Made by a program: the position numbers and the translations under genes. Below the pieces are notes generated by a model. It saw nothing but the letters and a program-made list of their open reading frames with translations, searched no databases and was not told where the DNA came from. Positions 1 to 8,985 of a stretch of 64,000 bases of DNA are shown in pieces. The stretch's first letter is position 1. Every line of letters starts with the position of its first letter. The stretch is taken from the NCBI GenBank assembly GCA_018398585.1, contig JAGTTD010000008.1, forward strand, positions 12,536,501 to 12,600,500, read 5' to 3'. Source of the DNA: Simmondsia chinensis (Eukaryota > Streptophyta > Magnoliopsida > Caryophyllales > Simmondsiaceae).

Positions 1-1885
1 GATCGGCCCAACATCTCCCACGCATATGACTTTTCTTCGAAACTACAAGTACATGAAGAAGAACCATAAAATGTGGAAGAAACTTGAGGATTATCCGCCC
101 ACAATCTTCGAGAATGAGAGGAAAATAATTCATGTAAATGTCGATCAACTATCGCAATAAAAGATGCGTTATCAAATGTTGGATTTAACTTTTCGTAAAA
201 AAATTTGGAAAACAATTCCAAACCCGTAAGTTTACAATGGGGATAAAAAATGGTGGAAAAACAGTAAGCAGTAGGTAGTTCAAAATAATATTTAACAAAT
301 TTTGTCCTCATTACGGCAACCGAAGCCTCTGACAAGGAGTTGGATTGGTTATCTGCCATCCAAATAGCAATATCTACCAAACTTGATAGTGCTTGTGGCA
401 TGGTAGGATAATAACAACCGAAAAAAAATAGTCGTAGTGTCTCTAAACATACTAAAAAATTTATATACTTAGCTAATTGCATTCCAATCTACTGGTTTTA
501 AATTAAAAGGCCTAAGATCTAAACGACTACAAAACAACCCAGTGCCTCAAGGGCTCCCGCCAAAGTGGGGTCTAGCTAAGATCTTAACGACTATCCTTTA
601 CAGATTCAATTAATATATCTTTATATAGTAATATACTTTCTAACATATATACTGTTGACGACCACCTAGTTTGTGTATCTAATTTAAATTGTTTATAGTG
701 TTTACCATGCGTGTCACAAAGGTTTTTAAATCTTTTGCTCCTAGTTCTGGATGATTTGATCACTATAATAACTTCTCTTAAACACTCGAGAGAAGCTTGT
801 ATTAGGTCCAAATCATCCATTACCATTAAATGTATAATATGGCATATACAAAGTAAATGAAAACATTTCCCATCTAATATGGGTCTCGTGTACCTAATTA
901 ATTGTTTTACGGATGCGTTGTTGCTTGTAGCATTGTCAAAAATAATGCTAAAAATTCTATGGTCTATACCTTACTCTTGGCACGCCTCCATAATAGCACC
1001 TGTGATTATCTCAGCAGTGTGGGGATAATCTGGATGGCAAAAATGCATTATTCTTTTTTGCATGATGAAGGAAGAATTGATCCAGTGTGCCGTTATGCAC
1101 ATGAAAGACACACCGGATTTTGACCTCTACGTGTTAGATGTCAACGAGAACATGCTCGTGTTTGGCTTAAAAATGTCTGCAAGCTCATTTTTCATTCTAA
1201 AAAATTCTTTAAATGCATCCCACATGAAAGTTTTTTGAGGAACCTTTACGGCGCCGAGGTTTAACTCATTTTGGCAATAGTGGACGAATCTAGGGTCTTC
1301 ACCGGTGTTAAATGGCTTTTCAGCCCCAATGACATATTTTACTAATTCTCGCCTATTTTTTTCTTGTGAAAACCAAAAGCTAGGAAGTGCACTGGTCATT
1401 TGTTGTATCAAATGTTGTTGGGATCTATCTGGGTTGAGTTCAGGGTGGCACCTCGCTAGGTGCCTTTTTAAGGTGTCTGTCCCACCACCACCTGAATGAC
1501 CAAAAGTTTTAGGGTGGTCACATAATTTACAACACGGTTTATTAACTGTTTGATCTAGAGTGAAGTGCTTCCACACCTCACTAGTGTTACGCCTACTACT
1601 AGTGGTGTCGTCATGGGTTTCAGTCTCGGTACCGGCGGGTGTGGGTTCTTCTTGGAATTGTAAAGTTGGAGCACTCCCCGATTCAGGCAAATCCTAGTCG
1701 TGGTAGTACTGTTCTTGCACCTCCCAATTTAAAGTCTCTGTTTAGGGAGGAGAAGGATCAGGTTCTAAAAATATTCGTTCCTGGGTATTAAGTTCCACAA
1801 CTCTACCCGTCCTAGGAATTTTAGGCGGTTGTGAAGAGCTTGAACTAGATTTATCGGCTCCAGATGAAGAAGAGTTGCATGCCAT
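1..1885 (-). pseudogene. hAT transposase (BED zinc finger, RICESLEEPER-like), broken
   Basis: The probable start is the ATG at 1885 (minus), beginning MACNSSSSGADKSS and followed by a Ser-rich, Pro-containing leader. Two in-frame stops (TAA at 1742-1744 and a TAG about 15 codons on) interrupt the frame before the BED zinc finger (about 1400-1600; EVWKHFTLDQ, CKLC, then LKRHLARCHP giving the Cys2-His2 set). Next comes a stop at 1127 and the hAT core: SFMCITAHWINSS, QKRIMHFCH, FDNATSNNASV, then FKLDTQTRWSSTVYMLES near 640-680. The frame stops again at 584, and the C-terminal half of the catalytic domain is traceable to about 180 (WMADNQSNSLSE, VKYYFELPTAYCFSTI). The family catalyses cut-and-paste transposition in the nucleus. 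At least four stops make this copy inactive. Confidence 0.85.
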
Positions 1886-2147
1886 GGTAATATTATTGAT
1901 TGTTAAATAAAAAATGCAACTAAGAATGTCAGTTCGGTAAATAAAAATGACAGACAAATAAAATTTCTTTCGATACTAAATTTTATTGAAGCGAAAACTG
2001 AAATTTGAACTTGTACGAGATTCTACAAGCAAAACAATTTGCAACTTCGAACTTCAGAAATTTAAAGCAGGAGAACTTTGGATTAATAGAGAGAGAGAGA
2101 GAATTAGATAGAGAGATTATTGTGGTGAAATGAGAAATTTGGATGAG

Positions 2148-2156
2148 TATTTATAG
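2148..2156 (-). promoter_or_regulatory. TATA box for the hAT transposase
   Basis: The minus strand reads CTATAAATA, about 265 bases upstream of the proposed start codon at 1885 and inside the GC-rich element end. A (GA)n tract at about 2090-2105 lies between them. Position and sequence suit a TATA box; promoter activity is inferred. Confidence 0.5.
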
Positions 2157-2193
2157 AAAGAAAAATAGAATTTTTTTTCCTAAATATTAGAGA

Positions 2194-2317
2194 GGGGGGG
2201 GGGGGGGGGGGGAGCCCCCCCAACGGGCCGGGACCGGCTTAGTGAACATGCGGGCCGGGGGAGGCCCAGCCCCAACGGGGCGGGCAAGGCCGAGTTTCGG
2301 GCCGGCCCGGCCCACTG
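2194..2317. repeat. GC-rich hAT terminal region with a 19-bp poly-G tract
   Basis: A run of 19 G (2194-2212) is followed by C-rich sequence and repeated GGGCCGG/CCGGCCC motifs, in strong contrast to the AT-rich surroundings. Palindromic GGGCC-type subterminal repeats are common in plant hAT elements and probably bind transposase. The G run may be length-variable or an assembly weak point. Confidence 0.6.
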
Positions 2318-2325
2318 CTGACCCC

Positions 2326-2915
2326 CAACCGCGGGGGTACTTTTGCTTGGGAATACGATATTTATCATGAGAAATTATGTTTTAGGGTTTTGAAATATGG
2401 TTTTCTTGAACAAAGAAAACCCTAAAAATATTTTAGGAGATTTTCTAGATTTTTGTTTAGCATAATATTTAAAAATTTTTTTTTTTTCGGAAAGTTTAAA
2501 AGGAAAAATTTTGTTCCGAAATTTTTCCTAAATTAAATATTTTTGGGAACCCAGACTCTCGGTACAGGAAGACGTCTTTGCGAAGCAGATCTTGAAGTGT
2601 CAAAAAACCTTCTTCTAATTTCAGGTCCTCCAGTTATAATTGGGATTCGCGCTTTAGGGGTGTTTAATTAAATATGCGATATTTAATTTAATTTCCCTTT
2701 GTTGCATTTATTCTACAAGCCATGTTTACATTTGTTTTATTTGATATTTTTTGTTTGTCATATTATTAACCTCTTACAGTGTGATCTAGGCATCATTAAA
2801 TAGTTTGATTAGATTAGAGCTTTTGTTTAAAAATTAAGAATTTTAAATTGGTTTTCCACTATACCCACTCAAATCAATCTAGGGAGCATAACTTTTATAA
2901 AATATGTTCCCAACA
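2326..2915 (+). repeat. Copia-type LTR remnant (3' part)
   Basis: The segment ends in CCCAACA and is followed by a degenerate primer-binding site. Part of it (about 2558-2600) aligns with the LTR of the second copia element (about 45290-45345): both contain a TCTCGG/TCTTCGG ... CAG ... GTC.TTGCG ... AGATCTT series. It looks like a related 5' LTR whose upstream part was displaced by the hAT insertion. No partner LTR was found in the window. Confidence 0.5.
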
Positions 2916-2930
2916 ATTAGCCTTAGAGCC
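2916..2930 (+). other. Degenerate primer-binding site (tRNA-Met type)
   Basis: The sequence attagccttagagcc directly follows the CAACA end of the LTR remnant. It resembles the ATTGGTATCAGAGCC context at the other tRNA-Met primed elements here, with several mismatches. It supports reading 2326-2915 as a 5' LTR. Confidence 0.4.
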
Positions 2931-3373
2931 AACTCAAAATACGTTCATGAATGACATTAAAAATATTAGGTTTGATAAAATTAGAGCATATAGATGTGCG
3001 AAAATAGGAAACTGGGAGTTTCATTAAAGGAAAAAGACAACCATGAAGTTTGTTGGTGAAGAATCCAATAACAAGATTGAATGTTGATTGAAGTTTTAAA
3101 TTGTTTAAATATATGTGTCATGATTCAATCAAGCAGCGTAATTCTAAATCCGTTCTAATAAGATTATAAATTCAAAGAGTTAAACGATTTAGATTATTAA
3201 ATCTAATGGGTTTAAATTTTGAACCAAGGTGTGAATATTTCAATTGTTAAATATTTTATGAGAATCCAAAATAAAGAATGTCTAATAGGATTAAATCTTT
3301 AATTTATGATACAATAAGATTAAGATTGAATTTAATTAATTAATTAATTATTTGCATAAAAAAATGGAGGGAT
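2931..3373. other. AT-rich retroelement leader, no gene seen
   Basis: This is AT-rich DNA between the degenerate primer-binding site and the CACTA-like element. It probably belongs to the untranslated leader of the copia remnant, which is also AT-rich and repetitive in the second copia element. No reading frame or RNA gene was recognised. Confidence 0.4.
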
Positions 3374-3389
3374 TACTACAAAAAAAGTT

Positions 3390-4015
3390 ATCAATGCCAA
3401 CAACAGGATTGTTGTTGGCAATGGCCATTTTTATGTTGGGAAAGGCTTTACTAATTGAAATTAGTCTGTTGGTAAACTGTTGGCATAGGTTTTGTTGGTA
3501 GAAGTTTTACCAATTGAAATTTAAAGTTGTTGGTAATAGCTCCTGAATAGCAATAGTTGCTTATTTGTTAGTAAAAGTTATATCAACAAAATTTTTTTGC
3601 TGGTAAAGGGTTTACCAACAACAGATCCTCTATTGGTAAAGAGTATGTACCTACAACAAATTATTTGTTGTTAAAGGTTATACCAAAAAAACCTATCTGT
3701 TGGTAAAGGGTAATGCCAACGTCAATTTTTTGTTGGTAAAGGATATACCAACAAGTTTTCTATTGGTAAATGGTTACAAACAAAATATTCTCTATTGGTA
3801 AAAGTTATAGCAATAAAAATTGTATGTTAGTGAAGGGTATCACCAAAAAAAATTTTCTATTGCTAAAGGGTGTACCAACAAAAACAAATTTCTATTAGCA
3901 AAGATTATAGCAACAATGGACATATGGTGGTAAAGGATATACCAACAAAGACTTTTTGTGTACACCAATAAAATTTTCCATCAGCAAGTGATTTCCCAAC
4001 AACAATTTCATATAA
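3390..4015. repeat. CACTA subterminal repeats (TTGGTAAA / ACCAACAA units)
   Basis: About 15 degenerate units spaced about 28-45 bp apart each contain TTGGTAAAGG-like sequence. Most pair with a nearby ACCAACAA, so units are both direct repeats and local inverted repeats. En/Spm-type elements carry such subterminal motifs as transposase-binding sites. Their restriction to one end supports the orientation given. Confidence 0.65.
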
Positions 4016-4231
4016 CTACTCTCATACATATTCATTGACCAACCAAAACAAATCCACTATAGCATCCAAAATAAAACTTCGTTATTCATATATATTTTAA
4101 TCCTCAACAAAAGAAAATCATCCAAAACAAATCCTAAAAGTTCAAATAGCTGAAAGGACAGATCCACATCGTCTACCGAAAAGTTGTAAGTAATATGTCT
4201 ACAACAAATTTAACCAACACCATACATCTTC

Positions 4232-4315
4232 CTATAGTACATCATCATCTTCATCTGTGGACTCTTGATCTTCATGTTCCTGAGTAAGCTCGTCATCCAA
4301 TGACAAGCCCTTTCC
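4232..4315 (-). pseudogene. Candidate 3' exon of the CACTA gene (acidic C terminus)
   Basis: The minus strand after a possible AG acceptor (4316-4317) encodes GKGLSLDDELTQEHEDQ followed by ESTDEDDDVL and a TAG stop at 4232-4234. The Asp/Glu-rich tail and its place just inside the subterminal repeats are consistent with the last exon of an En/Spm-type gene. It is too short to assign by homology. Confidence 0.35.
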
Positions 4316-6989
4316 CTATGATAATGATTCACAGAGATGTTAGATTTACAATTTAAGTGCAACCTCAATCTCTTAGCATGTAGTCAAGTTCTACATAATT
4401 AAGATATTGCAAAGAGGTTCAACACAAATGTAATGGATATGAGCAATCAAGCATTGGCATTATGCTCTTACATTTGCATCATCATCATTTAGAATAACTA
4501 TCTTCATAATTCAATGCTTAAGGAAGCATAAAAAGAAAGAATATGAAATCCAATTGCACCAGATACCACCAGAATTTTGTTGCTTAATCATCAAAAACTT
4601 CTCACTCTGATACAATTAGCTGATAAGTCAAATTGTCTGTTCACATTATCCTATTTCAATTTTGTAATTTCCATAAGATTTCTTTTTGACCAATGCTTAA
4701 CATGTATGTCTGAAAGGACATCATTGCCGTCAAGTCTATGTGTGTGTGTGTAAACTACTTTATAATTCTTTGACTAAATTAAAAAAAAAAAAAAAACATA
4801 TTTCCCTTTTTTCCAGAACAGTGGGAGAAGACAATGACATGTACTCCAAGCCTCATGCTACTTATTTTAGAACCATTTTCATATGCAAACACACAAATAA
4901 TCCATGAACAATAAAAAAAGCACTTGTTTGATAGGGAAAACCAAGAAAATATGGACTGCATATGAGAGGATTAATACTAATAACTTACATTCTCCAGTTG
5001 TATGTGCTAACTTGCCCTTTGCAGAATATCAAAGGGACATGCATTTAACACAAAAATGAGTAACTAGCTCTTTCACAATTCTTTTGCAAATTATATGTTG
5101 ATTAAGCTCCATCACTGCATATATATATATATATATATCCAAACACTACAAGCCATGATCGTAAGACTAAGGACTAAAATGGATATTTTTTATCCATAAA
5201 GTGTGAAGGACTCTTGAGCCATATCATCTGTAGCCATAAAAAACTCCCATATGTCTGCACAGGGGATAGCACAATATGTATAAACTAGAACAATTAGAAT
5301 TGTAAGTACTATTTCCTTCACTAAAATCAACAAAGCCTTCTATTTTCTTGGAGGCACTCAATCAACATAAAGCTTTTTTACATTTGTATGTTTGCCTATA
5401 TTAGCTAGGATTTCAGTCTGTTATGTCATGGTGAAAAAATCAAAAGCATCACGATGTCCAAGGTTTACTAGTTATGATGATGCTGTCAACTACAAAAGCT
5501 TTATCGCTCCTATTCTTAGAAGAATTTCACAAGACCATGTCGGTTCGGAAAGGATAAATTAGAAGAGACATGTAGGACACCATGTAGGGATAACAATGGT
5601 TATAACTAATGACAATAGTTAGCAATGTCCTTGCAAGCTCTATAGGTGTTTTATATTTAACTTCCCAATCTTGATGGAATGGGTAATTTGTAGAAGATAA
5701 CACTCATGTCCAATGATTTATTGAAAATAAAAACAAGTAGAAACACCCCCCAAATACATACACATACACAGAGAGAGAAACAGAGAGAAAGAAACCCGAC
5801 ATGAGGCAATGAAACCTTAACCAACAACAATCCAGCCTTGTCTTGTTTACGAGCATATCTAGGTTGGCATATTCCTCCCCACCATCCCAACACAAGCATC
5901 AAAGATGGAGAGAGATAGAGTTACAGAGGCAATTAATACCTTTAATTAACAATATTCTAGTTATCTATGTTCACATATGCTGCTCAATGGCAAACCTAAT
6001 CTAGAGAGTTGACTAGCATTCTAGTATTGTCTATTTTGGCTATATCATTACGCTATATTAAGTATAATACTACAATTGATATCCAAAACAGATTATAAAA
6101 CAACCTAATTGAGTATTAGGAGTTGGTTGTGCTTGGCCTTGTAATGATGTTCCACCAACATGACCACTACCTTTTTAAGTAACTTGGACAGTGCATCTAT
6201 AGGTATCATCTAGATTGTACTTTCACCTTATAGTAGTAAGTCCATTAATTTGAGCACCAATAATATAAAAATGATTGTTATTAGATATGCTTAGAGTTTG
6301 AGAAGAACAAATTGTTATCATGTACTTGTGCCTAAAATGCTTAGAGTTTGGAAAAAGAAGCTTCAATGAAGAAAGCTTAAGTGAGTAAAGCGAAAACAAT
6401 GATAGAACATATAGACTCCATTTAAGTAACAGCTAGAGCTCTTAATCATTTATGACCATGAACAAAAACCTAGGGCTCTAACTTCGAACTTGAATAAGAC
6501 AACATCTAATGATCTTAATCACTAAAGATATAAAATTTCCAGAAATCAAATAGTAGATTCAATACAAGATAACCTAATAACCTTCGTCTTAAACTCAATT
6601 AAAAGTAAAACCTGTTAGGAAAAACAACATCAACAACCAATTTATCAACAACAATATCATTAACTAAACAAAAAAAAGAGATGGAGAGAGAGCAAGTTCA
6701 AACCAACAAGGAGTAGAGTAGAGCGAAGCGAAAGTGAGTCCGAACTGGAGTCGGAGACAACCAATGACAGTGATGGAAGACAAGGCAGCAGAGTCGGAGT
6801 CGGAGTCACAGAGGAACTTGACGTGACGAGGTAAGGGCTGATGATTAGGGGCTTTTTTTTTTTTTTTTTTTGCTGTGGATGTCAACTGTTTGGGTTAGGG
6901 CAATTTTTCTAGCTGAACAGATTGTTCTGCAGCAGTAGCAAGTAGACGTTTCATTGCATTTATTTGCAATTCAGTAGTGTCACCCTAAT

Positions 6990-7352
6990 TCGTGCTGAAC
7001 TTGTAACATTGTCGATAGAATTCGTCATTCTCCTTGCTCTCTTCAACATCCTCTTGAACCAAGAAGATGCTTCAAGTTTATCAATTCACCACAACACCAT
7101 CTTAGGATGCCCCAATTTAAAATCCTTGAGCATGTTATGCTCGTCAAGAAACACCTTATTTTCCTTGAGAAGTAGAAAATCTAGAGGTCTTCCATTGTAG
7201 GCCAAGATTGGCTTGAGCAAGGCTCTTAATCTCTTGCTTGAATAACATTTCTTATGGTTAAGGCAAACTTCCACTTTGATCTCAATTTTCTGCTGCATTG
7301 TGAGCTTAAACCTCAACCTTCTGATGCTCAAAACTTCAATGTATACTTGCAA
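6990..7352 (-). pseudogene. Unrecognised cargo frame, copy 1
   Basis: The minus strand reads IEVLSIRRLRFKLTMQQ, then CLNHKKCYSSKRLRALLKPI, GRPLDFLLLKENKVFLDE, KDFKLGHPKMV, a stop, and IDKLEASSWFKRMLKRARR. The same order of motifs with conservative changes occurs in the other cargo element at about 58240-58590 (HLNYKKCCPSKRLRA, GRPPDFLRLKSNNVVLE, IDRLEIGSWVKRTLKMARKK). Conservation of amino acids between two diverged copies suggests past selection on a protein. The product is basic with a Cys pair. I do not recognise the family and assign no function. Confidence 0.5.
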
Positions 7353-7497
7353 TTTCTCAGCTGCAAAAATTAAGTGACTCTACCACTTGCAATGGTACAA
7401 TCTTGTCCTAAATTGTTCCCTAATTTGCAGCTGTAGCTCCATGATTTAGGCTAATTTCAGCGCCACCATTCACGTTTTGCTCCACTTCTACTTGAGT

Positions 7498-7917
7498 TCA
7501 AGATAAACGTGCTACAGTGAACTCTCTAACCTCCATTGGATCCAATTTGTGATGTTCCCTACTGCCTTGTTTGTCATTGGCCTGCTTGATTCTAGCTCCA
7601 ACCTCACAAGACCCCAATTTAGTCCAATTGGCTTGCACATTATGCAACTGAACACAATAACGGTCTTCCATTCGCATGACAACCTCTTCATCCAACTCAT
7701 TCTCTGGATCAATCTTCACCCCATGATACACATCCCCATCCACAAGCTCCAAAGGCCCATTTGAAGAAGAAATTTCTCCTGATTCTCCAATTCCCTTACA
7801 AGGAAAAAAGGAATTGAATATCCATTGCACAACAATAGTCATAAATGTTTCTTCATTGTATTTGATCAATGGCCAAAACAGCTTGTTCTCTTGTAGAGAA
7901 GGACACTTGGGCTTCAA
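7498..7917 (-). pseudogene. Cargo coding remnant downstream of the RRM
   Basis: An open stretch on the minus strand lies directly after the RRM, shifted by one frame relative to it. It includes IGESGEISSSNGPLELVDG, an acidic patch DPENELDEEVVMRMEDR and QLHNVQANWTKLGS. The first part overlaps the 3' end of the RRM in another frame, so the original protein probably ran from the RRM into this segment before a frameshift. No domain was recognised. It ends about 145 bases before the shared cargo frame begins. Confidence 0.35.
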
Positions 7918-8098
7918 CCTCTAGGACGGACATTGAAATAACTTCAATTCTTTTAATATATCTGTAGGGATGAAAAACTTGGTGAAGAACATCTTCGGTG
8001 ATCGGACAAAGAACATTGTGAATCTCAACCAAAACTGTAGATTCATTGAAGTCCTTCCTCTGGGTGAGGCCAACCTCATCACGTTCCTTAGCATCATC
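7811..8098 (-). pseudogene. PTB-type RNA recognition motif (RRM), degenerate
   Basis: The minus strand from 8098 encodes DDAKERDEVGLTQRKDF, then TVLVEIHNVLCPITEDVLHQ, VFHPYRYIKRIEV, EAQVSFSTREQAVLAIDQIQ, a TGA, then RNIYDYCCAMDIQF. Plant polypyrimidine-tract-binding proteins have an RRM with the same landmarks (a VTVEVLHQVFSPHG-like helix, a strand around QALIQY, and GRNIYDGCCQLDIQFS at the end). The family binds pyrimidine-rich RNA and regulates splicing and translation. Here the motif sits inside a retroelement with no other PTB RRM seen, so it looks like a captured host fragment. The in-frame TGA and following frameshift break it. Confidence 0.7.
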
Positions 8099-8567
8099 AG
8101 TAGCCCCCGGAAAAACTCAGCTTAAGCTCTTTGATAAAGCATTGTGGGACTTTGCTAAATTTGTCCAACCACTTCGAGGTTGAATCACTGTTAGCTGTGG
8201 CCTCCATTCTTCCCTTGTATATCCACTGATTGTGCAAATAAGTTTGCCGAAATTCCAGCTGGATATGTGACGCAAGATCCCCAATTCCAGCTGGATATGT
8301 GTTGCCTCCATTCTTCCTTTGTATAGCCATGAATGAACCTTGATCCAATGCAACCAGACAACAGAAATCGATTCAATAGGAACTCAAATTAATTGAAGTA
8401 AATTCAACAAAATCAAATGCAAATCATCAAGCATCAGCGAAGATGTAGCTAAATTCAGATAGTGACCACAAGCTCCTCAATCCAGAATCCAAATATGAAC
8501 TCCTAATCAATTTGCAATGCGATCAAGGAACTTGATATCAATTTAAGCTTGATTTGGAATCAAATCA

Positions 8568-8579
8568 AGGCTCTAATAC
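8568..8579 (-). other. Primer-binding site of the cargo element
   Basis: The minus strand reads TGGTATTAGAGC, one base from the tRNA-Met consensus TGGTATCAGAGC. It lies four bases from the LTR end at 8583. The next bases of the leader closely match those beside the primer-binding site at 59435-59446. Confidence 0.6.
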
Positions 8580-8582
8580 CAA

Positions 8583-8985
8583 TTTTCATGATTCAAGATA
8601 AATCATGATCATAACATAGGGGATAGCAGAATATGTGATGAGAAAGTAGTGAAATTGGAGATTAGAATTAGAAAGAGAGTTAGATGAGAGAGAGAATCGA
8701 GATATCTTTTTTCATTTGATTGAAAATGAGTATTACAATACAAAGAACACTAATACTAATCTAGCATAAGAAGATTTCAAGGAAAATATCTAACAATACC
8801 TTTCAGCTCGACATGAGTTAACTACCACTTGACTATACTAATAATTGACTTTTCCTCCACATATAAGCTATCGGCTAATACACTAAGAAATAGCTTAATG
8901 TGACTAATACTAATGACTTAAACTACTTTATTACAACCAATGAATTATTACTAATTAACTCCACATGCCCCATCTTCTAGAATTA
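8583..8985 (-). repeat. 5' LTR of the cargo element
   Basis: The U5 end (8583-8614) reads TTTTCATGATTC and contains CATGATT and AATCATG arms, a weakened version of the U5 hairpin seen in related LTRs. The body has the purine-rich GATGAGAAAGTAG ... GATGAGAGAGAGA composition of those LTRs. The far edge is placed near AGAATTATAA by comparison with the LTR ending at 55449 and is approximate. Confidence 0.5.

Larger units (their letters stand above)
1..2317 (-). mobile_element. hAT DNA transposon, 5' part, inserted in a copia LTR
   Basis: The minus strand carries a degenerate BED-finger hAT transposase, preceded by a promoter-like region and a very GC-rich terminal segment at 2194-2317. On the minus strand the outer end reads CAGTGGGCCGGGCC, consistent with the CAG-type termini of many plant hAT elements. 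If 2317 is the end, the flanking octamer ctgacccc (2318-2325) would be one 8-bp target duplication. The other end lies left of the window, so this cannot be confirmed. The sequence to the right (2326-2915) resembles a copia LTR, suggesting the hAT inserted into it. The assignment to hAT rests on the protein; the exact end is inferred. Confidence 0.78.
3374..6877 (-). mobile_element. CACTA-like DNA transposon, 3.5 kb
   Basis: The left end reads TACTACAAAAAAAG (one change from CACTACAA) after GAT. The right end, on the minus strand, reads CACAGCAAAAAAA, again bordered by GAT (6878-6880), giving the 3-bp target duplication expected for CACTA elements. Short inverted and direct repeats fill the first 640 bp. 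A candidate 3' exon encoding an acidic tail lies at 4232-4315 on the minus strand. The interior is AT-rich, contains a poly-A tract and an (AT)n run (5118-5138), and holds no recognisable transposase domain, so this copy looks non-autonomous. The right terminal repeat is imperfect, so the boundary is moderately supported. Confidence 0.6.
6881..8985 (-). mobile_element. Non-autonomous LTR element with cargo frame and PTB-like RRM
   Basis: Reading the minus strand from the right: an LTR (8583-~8985), a tRNA-Met-like primer-binding site (8568-8579), a leader closely resembling that at about 59230-59440, then coding remnants with no gag, protease, RT or integrase. These remnants include a PTB-type RRM (7811-8041) and a frame (6990-7352) shared with the element at 55.1-59.4 kb. 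The downstream LTR is not visible; the CACTA-like element adjoins at 6877. It is best read as a truncated member of a cargo-carrying, non-autonomous LTR family allied to the chromodomain gypsy elements of this window. Confidence 0.6.

Noticed and set aside
3390..4015. Regularly spaced short repeats that might suggest a CRISPR-like array
   Set aside because: Units are degenerate, spacing varies, they are internally inverted and lie at a CACTA end in plant DNA; they are subterminal transposase-site repeats.
5118..5138. (AT)n microsatellite and nearby CACTACAAG at 5139-5147 as a possible CACTA end
   Set aside because: It lies inside another element, has no inverted partner or subterminal repeats, and the short match is expected by chance.
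5240..8660. Similarity GGGGATAGCACAATATGT (about 5263) to GGGGATAGCAGAATATGT (about 8619), considered as the missing partner LTR of the cargo element
   Set aside because: Only about 18 bases match; neighbouring sequence does not align, and 5263 lies inside the CACTA-like element.
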